This document shows positions 52,062 to 61,388 of a stretch of DNA of 64,000 nucleotides, piece after piece; the first letter of the stretch is position 1; every line of letters starts with the position of its first letter. The position numbers and the translations under genes are program-made. The notes under the pieces were generated by a model, which saw only the letters and a list, made by a program, of their open reading frames with translations, ran no database searches and was not told the DNA's origin. The DNA comes from DLAJ01 sp964655525 (GTDB lineage: Bacteria; Bacillota; Clostridia; Lachnospirales; Lachnospiraceae), in contig CAZZNE010000002.1 of the NCBI GenBank assembly GCA_964655525.1, positions 186,001-250,000 of the forward strand. Direction: 5' to 3'.

Positions 52062-52195
52062 TGTTCTCTCCTCCTCATTTTCCATGCTGCGGCTTTCAGA
52101 TGCTGTCTGCGTCCTTCACCGTCGGCTAACAAATTTCATTCTACCGTTCTTCAGTCCATCCGTCAAGAAAAACTTTGTTTAATTAAAGCGTTAAA

Positions 52196-53623
52196 CTATT
52201 CAGTCGCTTTCTCTTCATCTTCATAAAACAGGATCACGGGCAGACCCGTTTCAATATCCGCATATAAAATCTTCATCTGCTCAAGCGGCACATTCACGCA
52301 CCCATGCGAACCGTTTGTCAAATAAATTTCCCCTCCAAAACGGTTTCTCCATGTTGCATCATGAATGCCGATCGCTTGATAAACAGGAACCCAATAATAG
52401 ACAAACGACGCATAATCCGGTCCGCGCAGCACCGTATTTCTGTATTTTCCCTGCACATAGCAGATCCTTGACGGTGTCCGGTGTCCCGAGCGGATGCTGC
52501 CCGATACAATCTCCGTCTTTAAGAACAGCTCGCCGCCTTTGATATAGTAGAGCATCTGCTCCGTTAAATTCACCTCAATATAATCCGGTCCCACGTCATC
52601 GCTGCCCTGATATAGCGCCTTCTGCACATATTCCGGCTCCCTGTCCGCCGTATTGTGCTCATAAAACGCCTGCGTCAGATACGCGCATTCCGCTTCCTGA
52701 TCCAGCTGATTACCGTAAATTCCGCCATTGACCGTTACGGTCTTTCCCGTATATGTCTCGTAACGCCGCTCCAATCCGTAAGTATCATACTTCTGTGCAA
52801 GGGACGCGACATAATCGGCAACTGCCTGCTCGTTTAACACCAGAAGGCCGTTTTCATCCGTCACAAAGTTCATCGACTCATCCAGCGTGATCCATTTGCT
52901 TGTGACGGAAGCATCCACGATCTCCTCGCTGTCACCGAACAGATATTTCATGGAAAAGGACTGAAACGCGTCGATCTTTTCCCAGACCGCATACAGCTCC
53001 TCCATATCCGGGGTCAGCACAAGGTCATAATAGCACCCCTTCTGCACAAGATCCACGCTGTTCCTGCCGTGGATCGCTGCATCCCGGATCACCTCGAATG
53101 CCCGCTCAGGGTCAAAGATATGCTTCGTATGGTCCTCCAAAACATAGCCCTGCTCCGTATGCCGGATGTTCAGATCGTGTGAAAGCTGCACACCTTCCTC
53201 TGCCATGCAGGAAAGCGCCAAAATCCCGTTATCCAAAGCTTCCTCGTCAAACAGGACTTCTGGTTCCATTTGATAATGCCCGAAGCCAAGCAGATTTCGG
53301 CACCATAAAAAGGGATTCTGACTTGCAAGAAGCTGTTCTAACTGCGGCATATAATCCACCTGTCTGGAAACGCCCGATAAATCCAGCACTTCCTGTTCTT
53401 CCTCGGATAACTGCACGATCAGTTCTCCTCGGACCGGTTCCCCCTGCAAAAGCACATTAACCTCAGCGGGCGTTTTCCCCGTACAATAAATTCCATTGAT
53501 GTACGTTCCGAGACTATACCCTTTTGCATAGTAAACAGCAAGAAATATATATATCGCGGCAAGTGTCGCAAGAACGCCGCTGATCACGGTAATCAGAACC
53601 GCCCTTAATCTGTTTGTCTTCAT
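52196..53623 (-). CDS. L,D-transpeptidase (YkuD) with membrane anchor
   Basis: 475 residues. N-terminal membrane helix (residues 8-30, VLITVISGVLATLAAIYIFL), two repeated beta/alpha regions of the peptidoglycan-binding-like type (residues 35-330), and a C-terminal YkuD domain (345-465). The catalytic signature is complete: IGIHDATW ... GSHGCVNVP, with Cys in HGC and the two histidines. It forms 3-3 cross-links or other L,D-bonds in the wall. AAAGGA precedes the ATG. It sits inside the ilv-leu block, which is odd. Confidence 0.94.
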   Translation of the reverse strand: MKTNRLRAVLITVISGVLATLAAIYIFLAVYYAKGYSLGTYINGIYCTGKTPAEVNVLLQGEPVRGELIVQLSEEEQEVLDLSGVSRQVDYMPQLEQLLASQNPFLWCRNLLGFGHYQMEPEVLFDEEALDNGILALSCMAEEGVQLSHDLNIRHTEQGYVLEDHTKHIFDPERAFEVIRDAAIHGRNSVDLVQKGCYYDLVLTPDMEELYAVWEKIDAFQSFSMKYLFGDSEEIVDASVTSKWITLDESMNFVTDENGLLVLNEQAVADYVASLAQKYDTYGLERRYETYTGKTVTVNGGIYGNQLDQEAECAYLTQAFYEHNTADREPEYVQKALYQGSDDVGPDYIEVNLTEQMLYYIKGGELFLKTEIVSGSIRSGHRTPSRICYVQGKYRNTVLRGPDYASFVYYWVPVYQAIGIHDATWRNRFGGEIYLTNGSHGCVNVPLEQMKILYADIETGLPVILFYEDEEKATE

Positions 53624-53648
53624 TCGTATCCTTTATACTCTTTTGTAC

Positions 53649-55334
53649 TCAGTTCTGCGTATTCTTTTCCAGATCCTCCGCATCGAACACCTCACTGATA
53701 GAGCTTCCCGGCGATACCATCGGAAATACCTTGTCATCCTCGGCAATGATGCAGTCCAAAACAACGGGAACCCCCGCCCCTACTGCCTCCTCCAGCGCCT
53801 GAGCAACTTCTTCTTTTTTCGTGATGCGGATCGCCTTACAGCCGAGACCCTCCGCAACCTTCACAAAATCAACCCGATCGTTCAATACCGTCTGGGAATA
53901 ACGCTTATCATAAAACAACGTCTGCCACTGACGGACCATGCCGAGCACATGATTGTTGATGATCACCTGTATGATCGGAATATTGTAACGGCTTGCCGTC
54001 GCCAGCTCATTCATATTCATCCGGAAACAGCCGTCTCCCGCAATGTTTACGCAGATCTTTTCAGGACGTCCGACTTTTGCGCCGATACATGCGCCGAGAC
54101 CGTACCCCATTGTACCGAGACCGCCTGAAGAAAGAAAGGTACGCGGTTCTGAATAGCGATAATACTGGGAGGCCCACATCTGATGCTGTCCGACATCCGT
54201 TGTGATGATCGCTTCCCCGTTGGTTACGCGTTCAATCTCCTCGATGATATAGGGACAGGTCAGGCTTTCCTTCGGATAGTTCAGCGGATAGCGCTCCTTT
54301 AGCTCCATCACATGGGCAACCCACTCCTCATGACGCTTTTTAGGGATCAGTGTATTCAGTTTTTGTAAAATCTCTTTTAAGTCCCCGACAACGGACGCCG
54401 TTGTCTTAATGTTCTTATCAATCTCCGCCGCATCCACATCAATATGGAGAATCTTCGCGTTCGGTGCAAACTTCTGCGCATTTCCGACAACCCTGTCAGA
54501 AAACCGGACGCCGAGACTGATCAGCAGATCGCATTCCTGCACGCCAAGATTGGATGCTTTCGTGCCGTGCATTCCGATCATTCCGGTATAGAGCGGATTT
54601 CTGCCGTCAAAGCCTCCCTTGCCCATCAGGGTATCGCAGACCGGCGCATGCACTTTATCCACCAGTTCGCGGAGTTCCGCGGACGCCTCGGATAAAATAA
54701 TACCGCCGCCGACATAGAAAAACGGTTTTTTCGCATCGCAGATCAAATCCGCAGCACGATTGATGTCCGCCTCGGAATAGGTTTTCGGCGGGCAGATCTC
54801 TTCTTTTTTTACAGGCTTGTATTCGCAGGTATTCGCCGTCACATCCTTCGTAATATCGACAAGCACCGGTCCCGGTCTCTCGCTTTTTGCGATCAGAAAC
54901 GCCTTGCGCAGCGTGTCCGCAAGCTGATTTACATCTTTGACAATGTAGCTGTGCTTTGTGATCGGCATGACAACGCCCGCAATATCGACCTCCTGAAAAG
55001 AATCCTTTCCAAGTGCCGGAAGATTGACGTTTGCAGTGATCGCGACAACCGGAATGGAATCCATATATGCCGTGGCGATTCCCGTTACCAGATTCGTTGC
55101 GCCCGGTCCGCTCGTCGACATGCAGACGCCGACTTTTCCAGTCGCCCTCGCATAACCGTCCGCCGCATGCGCCGCGCCCTGCTCATGGGACGTCAGCACA
55201 TGACGGATCTCATCCTGATGCTTGTATAATTCGTCGTACACATTTAAGATCGTGCCACCGGGATAACCAAACACGGTATCCACACCCTGTTCCTTTAAGC
55301 ACTCGATCACAATTTCTGCTCCTGTTAATTTCAT
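53649..55334 (-). CDS. ilvB: acetolactate synthase large subunit (second copy)
   Basis: 561 residues from ATG 55334, with AAGGAG upstream and the standard start MKLTGAEIVIECLKEQGVDT. Catalytic Glu in TSHEQGAAHAADGYARATGK, and TPP motif AGDGCFRMNMNELATASRYN ... NNHVLGMVRQW. It is the longer, standard biosynthetic type; the copy at 33.6 kb is divergent. No ilvN is adjacent; the small subunits at 32-33 kb might serve both. It follows ilvD in a leuB-ilvD-ilvB order. Confidence 0.96.
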   Translation of the reverse strand: MKLTGAEIVIECLKEQGVDTVFGYPGGTILNVYDELYKHQDEIRHVLTSHEQGAAHAADGYARATGKVGVCMSTSGPGATNLVTGIATAYMDSIPVVAITANVNLPALGKDSFQEVDIAGVVMPITKHSYIVKDVNQLADTLRKAFLIAKSERPGPVLVDITKDVTANTCEYKPVKKEEICPPKTYSEADINRAADLICDAKKPFFYVGGGIILSEASAELRELVDKVHAPVCDTLMGKGGFDGRNPLYTGMIGMHGTKASNLGVQECDLLISLGVRFSDRVVGNAQKFAPNAKILHIDVDAAEIDKNIKTTASVVGDLKEILQKLNTLIPKKRHEEWVAHVMELKERYPLNYPKESLTCPYIIEEIERVTNGEAIITTDVGQHQMWASQYYRYSEPRTFLSSGGLGTMGYGLGACIGAKVGRPEKICVNIAGDGCFRMNMNELATASRYNIPIIQVIINNHVLGMVRQWQTLFYDKRYSQTVLNDRVDFVKVAEGLGCKAIRITKKEEVAQALEEAVGAGVPVVLDCIIAEDDKVFPMVSPGSSISEVFDAEDLEKNTQN

Positions 55335-55440
55335 ACGGTATCTGCACTCCTTACTTATCAACGTATGGAAAGCGCATTTCGCACGCTTTTCATATCAAAA
55401 TGCAACGTTATTATGGTATTTCGCCTCAACTGACACTCTC

Positions 55441-57114
55441 TCACGCGTTATGCGGAAGTTCTAAGATCGCGCCGCGGTTTCCGCTTGTCACAAGCTCGCG
55501 GTATCTTGCAAGATATCCGCTTGTCACCTTCGGCTCTCTCGGTTTCCATACGGCTTTTCTTTTAGCAAGCTCCTCATCGGAAACATTCACGCTTAAAGAA
55601 TAATTCGGAATATCCACCGTGATCATATCCCCCTCCTCGATCAGCGCGATCGGTCCGCCGACCGCCGCCTCCGGAGATACATGCCCGATGGACGCGCCCC
55701 TTGACGCACCGGAAAACCGTCCGTCCGTGATCAGCGCAACACTGGATCCAAGCCCCATTCCTGCTATGGCAGAGGTCGGATTGAGCATTTCCCTCATGCC
55801 GGGACCGCCTTTGGGTCCCTCATAGCGGATGACGACCACATCGCCGGTCTGAATGCGTCCACCCTTGATCGCCTCGATCGCGTCCTCCTCGCATTCAAAT
55901 ACGCGGGCAGGACCGGTATGCACCATCATTTCCTCACAGACTGCGGAACGCTTCACGACCGAGCCATCCGGCGCCAGATTTCCTTTTAATACGGCAAGCC
56001 CGCCTGTCTTGCTGTAAGGATTGCTCAGCGGTCTGATGACTTCGGGATTGGAATTGACCGATCCGGTCACATTCTCGCCGATCGTTTTTCCCGTCACCGT
56101 CATGCAGTCCGTATGGAGCAGTCCGGCTTCCATCAGCTCATTCATCACGGCATACACACCACCCGCTTCGTTTAAGTCCTCCATATAGGTCGGACCCGCA
56201 GGCGCCAAATGACAGAGATTCGGCGTTTTTTCACTGATCTCATTTGCAAAAGCAATATCAAAATCAAAACCGATCTCATGCGCGATGGCCGGAAGATGCA
56301 GCATGCTGTTTGTGGAACATCCGAGTGCCATATCCACCGTCAATGCGTTTAAGACCGCTTCTTTTGTCATAATATCCCGCGGACAGATATTTTGCTTTAA
56401 CAATTCCATAACCGCCATACCGGCATGTTTTGCAAGCTTGATGCGGTCTGAATAAACCGCCGGGATCGTTCCGTTTCCGGGCAGCCCCATGCCGAGCGCC
56501 TCGGTCAGACAGTTCATGGAATTTGCCGTATACATTCCGGAACAGGAGCCGCAGGTCGGACATACCTTTTGCTCAAACTCACGCACTTCTTCTTCCGTCA
56601 TCGTTCCCGCCGAGTGCGCACCGACCGCCTCAAACATGGAAGAAAGGCTTCTTTTCTGCCCTTTTACATGGCCGGCAAGCATCGGTCCTCCCGACACAAA
56701 TACGGTCGGTACATTGATCCTTGCCGCCGCCATCAGCAGTCCGGGAACGTTTTTATCACAGTTCGGTACCATGACCAACGCGTCAAACTGATGCGCGAGC
56801 GCCATACATTCGGTACTGTCCGCGATCAGATCGCGCGTTACCAGAGAATATTTCATGCCGATATGTCCCATCGCAATTCCGTCGCAGACCGCGATCGCCG
56901 GAAATACGACCGGCACGCCGCCTGCCTCCGCAACGCCCAGCTTGACGGCATTGACGATTTTATCAAGGTTCATATGTCCCGGTACGATCTCATTGTAGGA
57001 GCTGACAATGCCGACCATCGGCTTGCGCATTTCTTCTTCCGTAAATCCAAGCGCATGAAACAATGAACGGTGCGGCGCTTGCTGCATTCCTTTTTTTACA
57101 TTATCACTTTTCAT
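55441..57114 (-). CDS. ilvD: dihydroxy-acid dehydratase
   Basis: 557 residues. Iron-sulfur cluster cysteines in PNCDKNVPGLLMAAARINVP and CPTCGSCSGMYTANSMNCLT, plus the IlvD/Edd motif TDGRFSGASRGASIGHVSPE. It makes 2-oxoisovalerate and 2-oxo-3-methylvalerate for valine, isoleucine and leucine. AAAGGAAG precedes the ATG. About 160 bases of hairpins separate it from leuB. Confidence 0.98.
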   Translation of the reverse strand: MKSDNVKKGMQQAPHRSLFHALGFTEEEMRKPMVGIVSSYNEIVPGHMNLDKIVNAVKLGVAEAGGVPVVFPAIAVCDGIAMGHIGMKYSLVTRDLIADSTECMALAHQFDALVMVPNCDKNVPGLLMAAARINVPTVFVSGGPMLAGHVKGQKRSLSSMFEAVGAHSAGTMTEEEVREFEQKVCPTCGSCSGMYTANSMNCLTEALGMGLPGNGTIPAVYSDRIKLAKHAGMAVMELLKQNICPRDIMTKEAVLNALTVDMALGCSTNSMLHLPAIAHEIGFDFDIAFANEISEKTPNLCHLAPAGPTYMEDLNEAGGVYAVMNELMEAGLLHTDCMTVTGKTIGENVTGSVNSNPEVIRPLSNPYSKTGGLAVLKGNLAPDGSVVKRSAVCEEMMVHTGPARVFECEEDAIEAIKGGRIQTGDVVVIRYEGPKGGPGMREMLNPTSAIAGMGLGSSVALITDGRFSGASRGASIGHVSPEAAVGGPIALIEEGDMITVDIPNYSLSVNVSDEELAKRKAVWKPREPKVTSGYLARYRELVTSGNRGAILELPHNA

Positions 57115-57160
57115 TATGATCTTCCTTTCTCTCTATTTGTTAATGCCATAACACCCTGCG

Positions 57161-57275
57161 GAGAATGCAAGGCGAATTCATTCGCCTTGCATTCTCCCGT
57201 GTGAGAACGGTTCCGCTAAGCGGAACCGTAGAAAATCTTTGCGAAACAGCCTTTACTGTGAGCATTAGATTTTCT
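57161..57275. repeat. Triple hairpin between leuB and ilvD
   Basis: A 16-bp perfect stem (57161-57196, loop TTCA, arms GAGAATGCAAGGCGAA/TTCGCCTTGCATTCTC), a 10-bp stem ACGGTTCCGC/GCGGAACCGT (57207-57229), and AGAAAATCT/AGATTTTCT (57230-57275). The last abuts the leuB stop at 57278. Confidence 0.75.
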
Positions 57276-57277
57276 TC

Positions 57278-58378
57278 TTACACGATTCTCTCACAGATTA
57301 AATCGCCCATCTTTGCAGTGCCGACCTGTGTCACGCCGTCCGCATTCCCATTCTGCGGCATGATGTCGATCGTGCGGTAACCATCCTTTAAGGTCTGCTT
57401 CACGGCTGCCTCTATCGCATCCGCTTCCTGATCTAAGTCAAAAGAGTATCGAAGCATCATCGCCGCACTTAAAATGGTTGCGATCGGATTCGCTATGCCC
57501 TTTCCCGCAATATCCGGCGCGGAACCGCCGCTAGGCTCATATAATCCAAATTTGGTATCGTTTAAGGATGCACTCGGCAGCATACCGAGCGAACCTGTGA
57601 TCATACTCGCCTCATCGGACAAAATATCGCCGAACATATTCTCAGTCAGCACCACGTCAAACTGCGCCGGATTCTTTACAAGCTGCATTGCGCAGTTATC
57701 CACCAGCATATGCTCCAGCGTCACCTCCGGATAATCCGCAGCCACTTCTTCAACGACCTTTCTCCATAATCTGGAGGAATCAAGCACGTTCGCTTTATCC
57801 ACGCTTGTCACCTTTTTCCGGCGCTTCATGGCAATCTCAAATCCTTTGACAGCTGCTCTCCGAATCTCGTCTTCATTATAGGTTAGCGTATCGACCGCCG
57901 TCATTTTACCGTCGATCATCTCCGTTTTGCGCTCTCCGAAATACAATCCGCCCGTCAACTCGCGCAGCATCATCATATCAAAACCGGCACGGCTGATCTC
58001 CTCTTTTAAGGGGCATGCCGCCGCCAGTTCATCATAAAGCATCGCCGGACGCAGGTTCGCAAACAATCCCAGCGCCTTACGGATCTTCAACAGCCCTGCC
58101 TCCGGGCGTTTGTCGGGCGCAAGCCGATACCAAGGGGATGTAACCGTATTGCCGCCGATCGACCCCATAAGCACCGCATCCGCATCCTTCGCCGTCTGAA
58201 TCGCCTCATCCGTCAAGGGAACGCCATGAACGTCAATGGACGCGCCACCCATCAATATGTCCGTAAACGTAAAGGTATGTCCGTACCGTTCACCGATTTT
58301 TTGTAATACCTTTTTAGCTTCGGTAACGATTTCCGGTCCGATCCCGTCGCCCGGAATACTCGTGATCCGATAATTCAT
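57278..58378 (-). CDS. leuB: 3-isopropylmalate dehydrogenase
   Basis: 366 residues. Family motifs: ITSIPGDGIGPEIVTEAKKV, RELTGGLYFGERKTE, the conserved Lys/Asp pair in VTSVDKANVLDSSRLWRKVV, and GSLGMLPSASLN ... YEPSGGSAPDIAGKGIANPI. It oxidises 3-isopropylmalate to 2-oxoisocaproate. AAAGGATG precedes the ATG. First gene of the leuB-ilvD-ilvB block, separated from yajC by a terminator. Confidence 0.98.
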   Translation of the reverse strand: MNYRITSIPGDGIGPEIVTEAKKVLQKIGERYGHTFTFTDILMGGASIDVHGVPLTDEAIQTAKDADAVLMGSIGGNTVTSPWYRLAPDKRPEAGLLKIRKALGLFANLRPAMLYDELAAACPLKEEISRAGFDMMMLRELTGGLYFGERKTEMIDGKMTAVDTLTYNEDEIRRAAVKGFEIAMKRRKKVTSVDKANVLDSSRLWRKVVEEVAADYPEVTLEHMLVDNCAMQLVKNPAQFDVVLTENMFGDILSDEASMITGSLGMLPSASLNDTKFGLYEPSGGSAPDIAGKGIANPIATILSAAMMLRYSFDLDQEADAIEAAVKQTLKDGYRTIDIMPQNGNADGVTQVGTAKMGDLICERIV

Positions 58379-58404
58379 TGCTTTTCACATCCTTTCTGTA
58401 ATCG

Positions 58405-58438
58405 CAAAAAAAGAGGCGTCATGCCATACGCCTCTTTT
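58405..58438 (-). terminator. Terminator of yajC
   Basis: AAGAGGCGT/ACGCCTCTT stem (58411-58436) followed on the minus strand by a run of seven or more T residues. Confidence 0.85.
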
Positions 58439-58447
58439 CACCTGTTT

Positions 58448-58771
58448 CTATTCGGCGTCAGGCTTCTCGACCTGCACGATTGCCGATTTCTGCATCGGAA
58501 TTCTGCAATTCTTATTATTACCGAACTCTACAATCACGGTATCATCCGTAATATCAATGATAATTCCATAAAAGCCGCTCGTTGTCAGCACGCTGTCCCC
58601 GATCTCCAGTGTAGCAAGCAGCGCCGCCATTTTTTTCTGTTCTTTTTTCTGGGGTCTGATCATTAAAAAATAAAAAACAGCAATGATACCCACCATATAA
58701 ATAACCATCAAGCCGATTCCCATCGAACCGCCGCCTGCCGCAGCGTCTGTTTCTGTTAATAATACGCCCAT
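58448..58771 (-). CDS. yajC: preprotein translocase subunit YajC
   Basis: 107 residues. ATG 58771 chosen for GGAGG 5 bases upstream. One membrane helix (residues 18-38, GLMVIYMVGIIAVFYFLMIR) followed by the PQKKEQKKM motif and a small beta domain (GDSVLTTSGFYGIIIDITDD). It associates with SecDF. It is placed next to tgt, a classical tgt-yajC order. Confidence 0.96.
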   Translation of the reverse strand: MGVLLTETDAAAGGGSMGIGLMVIYMVGIIAVFYFLMIRPQKKEQKKMAALLATLEIGDSVLTTSGFYGIIIDITDDTVIVEFGNNKNCRIPMQKSAIVQVEKPDAE

Positions 58772-58815
58772 GTTGTCCTCCATCCATCAAATCACTGATT
58801 TTTTCATCACTATCC

Positions 58816-58844
58816 ATCATACACAAAAATAGACGGCACATCAA
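58816..58844 (-). promoter_or_regulatory. SigmaA promoter of yajC
   Basis: Minus strand TTGATG (58839-58844), 17 bases, TATGAT (58816-58821), 45 bases before the ATG. Confidence 0.6.
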
Positions 58845-58888
58845 GTCTTTTATACGAATTTTAGAATTCCGTCGCAAAATGAACACGC

Positions 58889-60025
58889 TTACGATTCCCC
58901 TGCCGTAAATCCGGCAAGCTTCTCCCTCTTATATGCCGCAAAACGTCCCTCATCAAGCGCACCCCGAATCTCCGCCATCATTCTGTTATAAAAAAACAGA
59001 TTATGCGTCACACATAACCGCATGCCAAGCATCTCTTTCGCTTTGAGCAGATGACGGATATAGGCACGCGAATAACGTCTGCATGCAGGACACGTGCAGC
59101 CCTCCTCGATCGGACGCGCATCCAGCTCATATTTCGCGTTAAAAAGATTGATCTTGCCGTGATCCGTATACAGGTGTCCATGCCTGCCGTTGCGCGACGG
59201 GTATACGCAGTCAAAAAAATCCACGCCGCGCTCCACTGCTTCCAAAATATTGGCGGGTGTACCAACCCCCATCAGATAGGTCGGCTTGTCCTTGGGCAGG
59301 ATCGGCGTCACCTGCTCAATGATGCGATACATTTCCTCATGGGACTCTCCAACCGCAAGACCACCGATGGCATAACCGTCTAAATCCAGTTCGCAGATCT
59401 GCTTTGCATGCGTCGTCCGGATGTCATCATATACGGCACCCTGATTGATGCCGAACAAAAGCTGTTCCCGATTGATCGTGTCCTCAAGCCCGTTTAAGCG
59501 CTGCATTTCCTTTTTGCACCGAAGCAGCCATCTTGTTGTCCGCTCCACGGATGCCTGCACATAATCGCGGTCCGCCTTACTCGGCGCGCACTCGTCAAAC
59601 GCCATCGCGATCGTAGACGCCAGATTGGACTGAATCTGTATACTTTCCTCCGGTCCCATAAAAATTTTTCTGCCGTCTATATGGGATTGAAAATACACAC
59701 CCTCTTCTTTGATTTTTCGCAGTCCCGCAAGAGAAAATACTTGAAATCCACCGGAATCCGTAAGAATGGGTCTGTTCCAAGACATGAATTTATGTAAACC
59801 GCCAAACTGCTTGATCAGCGCATCTCCGGTCCGCACATGAAGATGATAGGTATTGGAAAGCTCGATCTGCGTTCCGATCTCCTCCAGATCAGCTGTGGAT
59901 ACTGCGCCCTTGATTGCTCCGACTGTTCCTACATTCATAAAAACAGGAGTCTGCACCGTGCCATGCACTGTTTCAAAACAGGCACGTTTCGCTGCCCCCT
60001 CCTGCTTGATCACGGTATATTTCAA
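58889..60025 (-). CDS. tgt: tRNA-guanine transglycosylase
   Basis: 378 residues if started at TTG 60025 (LKYTVIKQEGAAKRACFETV), preceded by AAAGGATGG; this gives the normal family length. ATG 60076 would add 17 residues of no homology, and any longer frame would run through hairpins of the VanY 3' region. Catalytic Asp in LTDSGGFQVFSL, FDECAPSKADRDY and DCVYPSRNGRHGHLYT; zinc site CTCPACRRYSRAYIRHLLKA. It swaps guanine for preQ1 in tRNA during queuosine synthesis. Confidence 0.95.
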   Translation of the reverse strand: MKYTVIKQEGAAKRACFETVHGTVQTPVFMNVGTVGAIKGAVSTADLEEIGTQIELSNTYHLHVRTGDALIKQFGGLHKFMSWNRPILTDSGGFQVFSLAGLRKIKEEGVYFQSHIDGRKIFMGPEESIQIQSNLASTIAMAFDECAPSKADRDYVQASVERTTRWLLRCKKEMQRLNGLEDTINREQLLFGINQGAVYDDIRTTHAKQICELDLDGYAIGGLAVGESHEEMYRIIEQVTPILPKDKPTYLMGVGTPANILEAVERGVDFFDCVYPSRNGRHGHLYTDHGKINLFNAKYELDARPIEEGCTCPACRRYSRAYIRHLLKAKEMLGMRLCVTHNLFFYNRMMAEIRGALDEGRFAAYKREKLAGFTAGES

Positions 60026-60098
60026 AGCTGTGCCATCCTTTCCCAAAGAAAGTATGCTGTGATGACCAAACAGCATACTGCAAAATTTTCTCATTACC

Positions 60099-60176
60099 GG
60101 AAGAACTGCGTTAGCAATTCCAAAAGAATCCGCTCTGCGGATTCTTTGAAAGAGTTTCCGCCGGAAACTCTTTTTT
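60099..60176. repeat. Triple hairpin abutting the VanY gene stop
   Basis: Imperfect GGAAGAACTGC/GCAATTCC (60099-60121), perfect AAAGAATCCGC/GCGGATTCTTT (60123-60147), and AAAGAGTTTCC/GGAAACTCTTT (60149-60173). The stop TAA is at 60175-60177. Confidence 0.75.
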
Positions 60177-61233
60177 ATTCCTGTCTTTGCCCGTTTACAT
60201 ACCGCTCCCAAAATTCCTCAAGCGTGATGCCTTCGCTCATGATGATCTTCGCTGCCTCTCTGCCGACATAACGAAAATGCCACGGTTCATAGCCAATGCT
60301 CGTGATATACTCTTTTCCTTTCGGATAGCGTAGAATAAAGCCATAATCACTGCAATTTTCCGCGAGCCACCTGCCTGCCGCAGTCTCCCCATAAGCTGCG
60401 TCCAAGATCATATGACTTGCCGTATAAATATCAAGCGATAAGCCGATCTGATGCTCACTGTAGCCCGGCACCGTCGTCTCCTGTGACGCCAGCTTAAAAG
60501 AATCCATGTAATTGAGCCCCTTGTTCATGTACGCTCTGACATGCTTCTCAAAGATGGATACCTGACTTGCATCCGTGCGGTACGGCGAACAAATAATCAG
60601 GTTCACATTGTCATTTTTTGCCGCCTGAAGCATCAAAAGCAAATCTTCCAAAATCCGCTCATCACACTGCATCTTTCCGGTGATCGTCGTTAGGGAAAAA
60701 TGATAATCATTCGGTATCGGGTGCTGTTTATTGATCAAAACAAGCCGCCAGTCGTCCGCAGTGAAAATAAGACTCTCCTCATCCTGTTGAAACGTCTCCT
60801 GCGCCTCCTCCTCAGCCCTGCTCGTCAAATACTCCTCATGCTCTAAAAGGATCTCATCAAGGGAATAGGTTTCCACCTCGTTCACATCATAGGTCTCGTA
60901 GCCGTTTAAGCCGTCAGCAACAAGCTCTCCGTCCTCAATCAGAATCTCATTCAATTCTCCGGTCTGCAGCAGTTCTTCTAAATCCGACTCGAAAACCATC
61001 TCCGGCTTCCGCTCCATATCAATGTCAAGCAGAACAGGAAGCGCAAAACTCGAGCTTAACAAAAAAATGACAGCAACAAAAGCCACGCCGATCACGCGCG
61101 GTATCAGATTCACTAAAAAGCGCCCGAAATGACATATGCCCAAAAAGACAAATATGACGCACAGCATCGGGTAACGCAGCCATTTTCTTTTTTTGGAAAC
61201 TCTGATCAGTTTCGTAAGTACTCTATCTTTCAT
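60175..61233 (-). CDS. membrane-anchored VanY-type D-Ala-D-Ala carboxypeptidase
   Basis: 352 residues. Two hydrophobic helices near residues 22-36 and 44-68, then a spacer rich in Glu (70-165) and a VanY domain (175-345). The zinc-site motifs are present: PGYSEHQIGLSLDIYT (SxHxxGxxxD) and EPWHFRYVG (WHF). It trims the terminal D-Ala of stem peptides and so limits D,D-cross-linking. Nothing in the context suggests a vancomycin cluster; a housekeeping wall role is likely. The Shine-Dalgarno is weak. Confidence 0.92.
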   Translation of the reverse strand: MKDRVLTKLIRVSKKRKWLRYPMLCVIFVFLGICHFGRFLVNLIPRVIGVAFVAVIFLLSSSFALPVLLDIDMERKPEMVFESDLEELLQTGELNEILIEDGELVADGLNGYETYDVNEVETYSLDEILLEHEEYLTSRAEEEAQETFQQDEESLIFTADDWRLVLINKQHPIPNDYHFSLTTITGKMQCDERILEDLLLMLQAAKNDNVNLIICSPYRTDASQVSIFEKHVRAYMNKGLNYMDSFKLASQETTVPGYSEHQIGLSLDIYTASHMILDAAYGETAAGRWLAENCSDYGFILRYPKGKEYITSIGYEPWHFRYVGREAAKIIMSEGITLEEFWERYVNGQRQE

Positions 61234-61331
61234 ATTCTATCCAACCGTAGGTTTACGTTATAGTCCAATGTTACTATATCATACTTTTGAACAAAATCAA
61301 ACGAAAAATAATAAACTTATTTGGGAAAAAC

Positions 61332-61360
61332 TTGTATTTTGTATTTTGCATAGATATAAT
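61332..61360 (+). promoter_or_regulatory. SigmaA promoter of aroC
   Basis: TTGTAT (61332-61337), 17 bases, TATAAT (61355-61360), 28 bases before the ATG at 61389. Confidence 0.65.
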
Positions 61361-61388
61361 GAAAAAAAATCCTAAAGGAGGTACGGTT

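Noticed and set aside
60026..60211. A 62-residue N-terminal extension of Tgt
   Set aside because: It overlaps the end of the VanY gene and runs through three perfect hairpins; the family length fits TTG 60025.
60175..61233. Vancomycin-resistance gene cluster
   Set aside because: A single VanY-type carboxypeptidase, without vanH, ligase, vanX or vanRS neighbours, is a common housekeeping wall gene.
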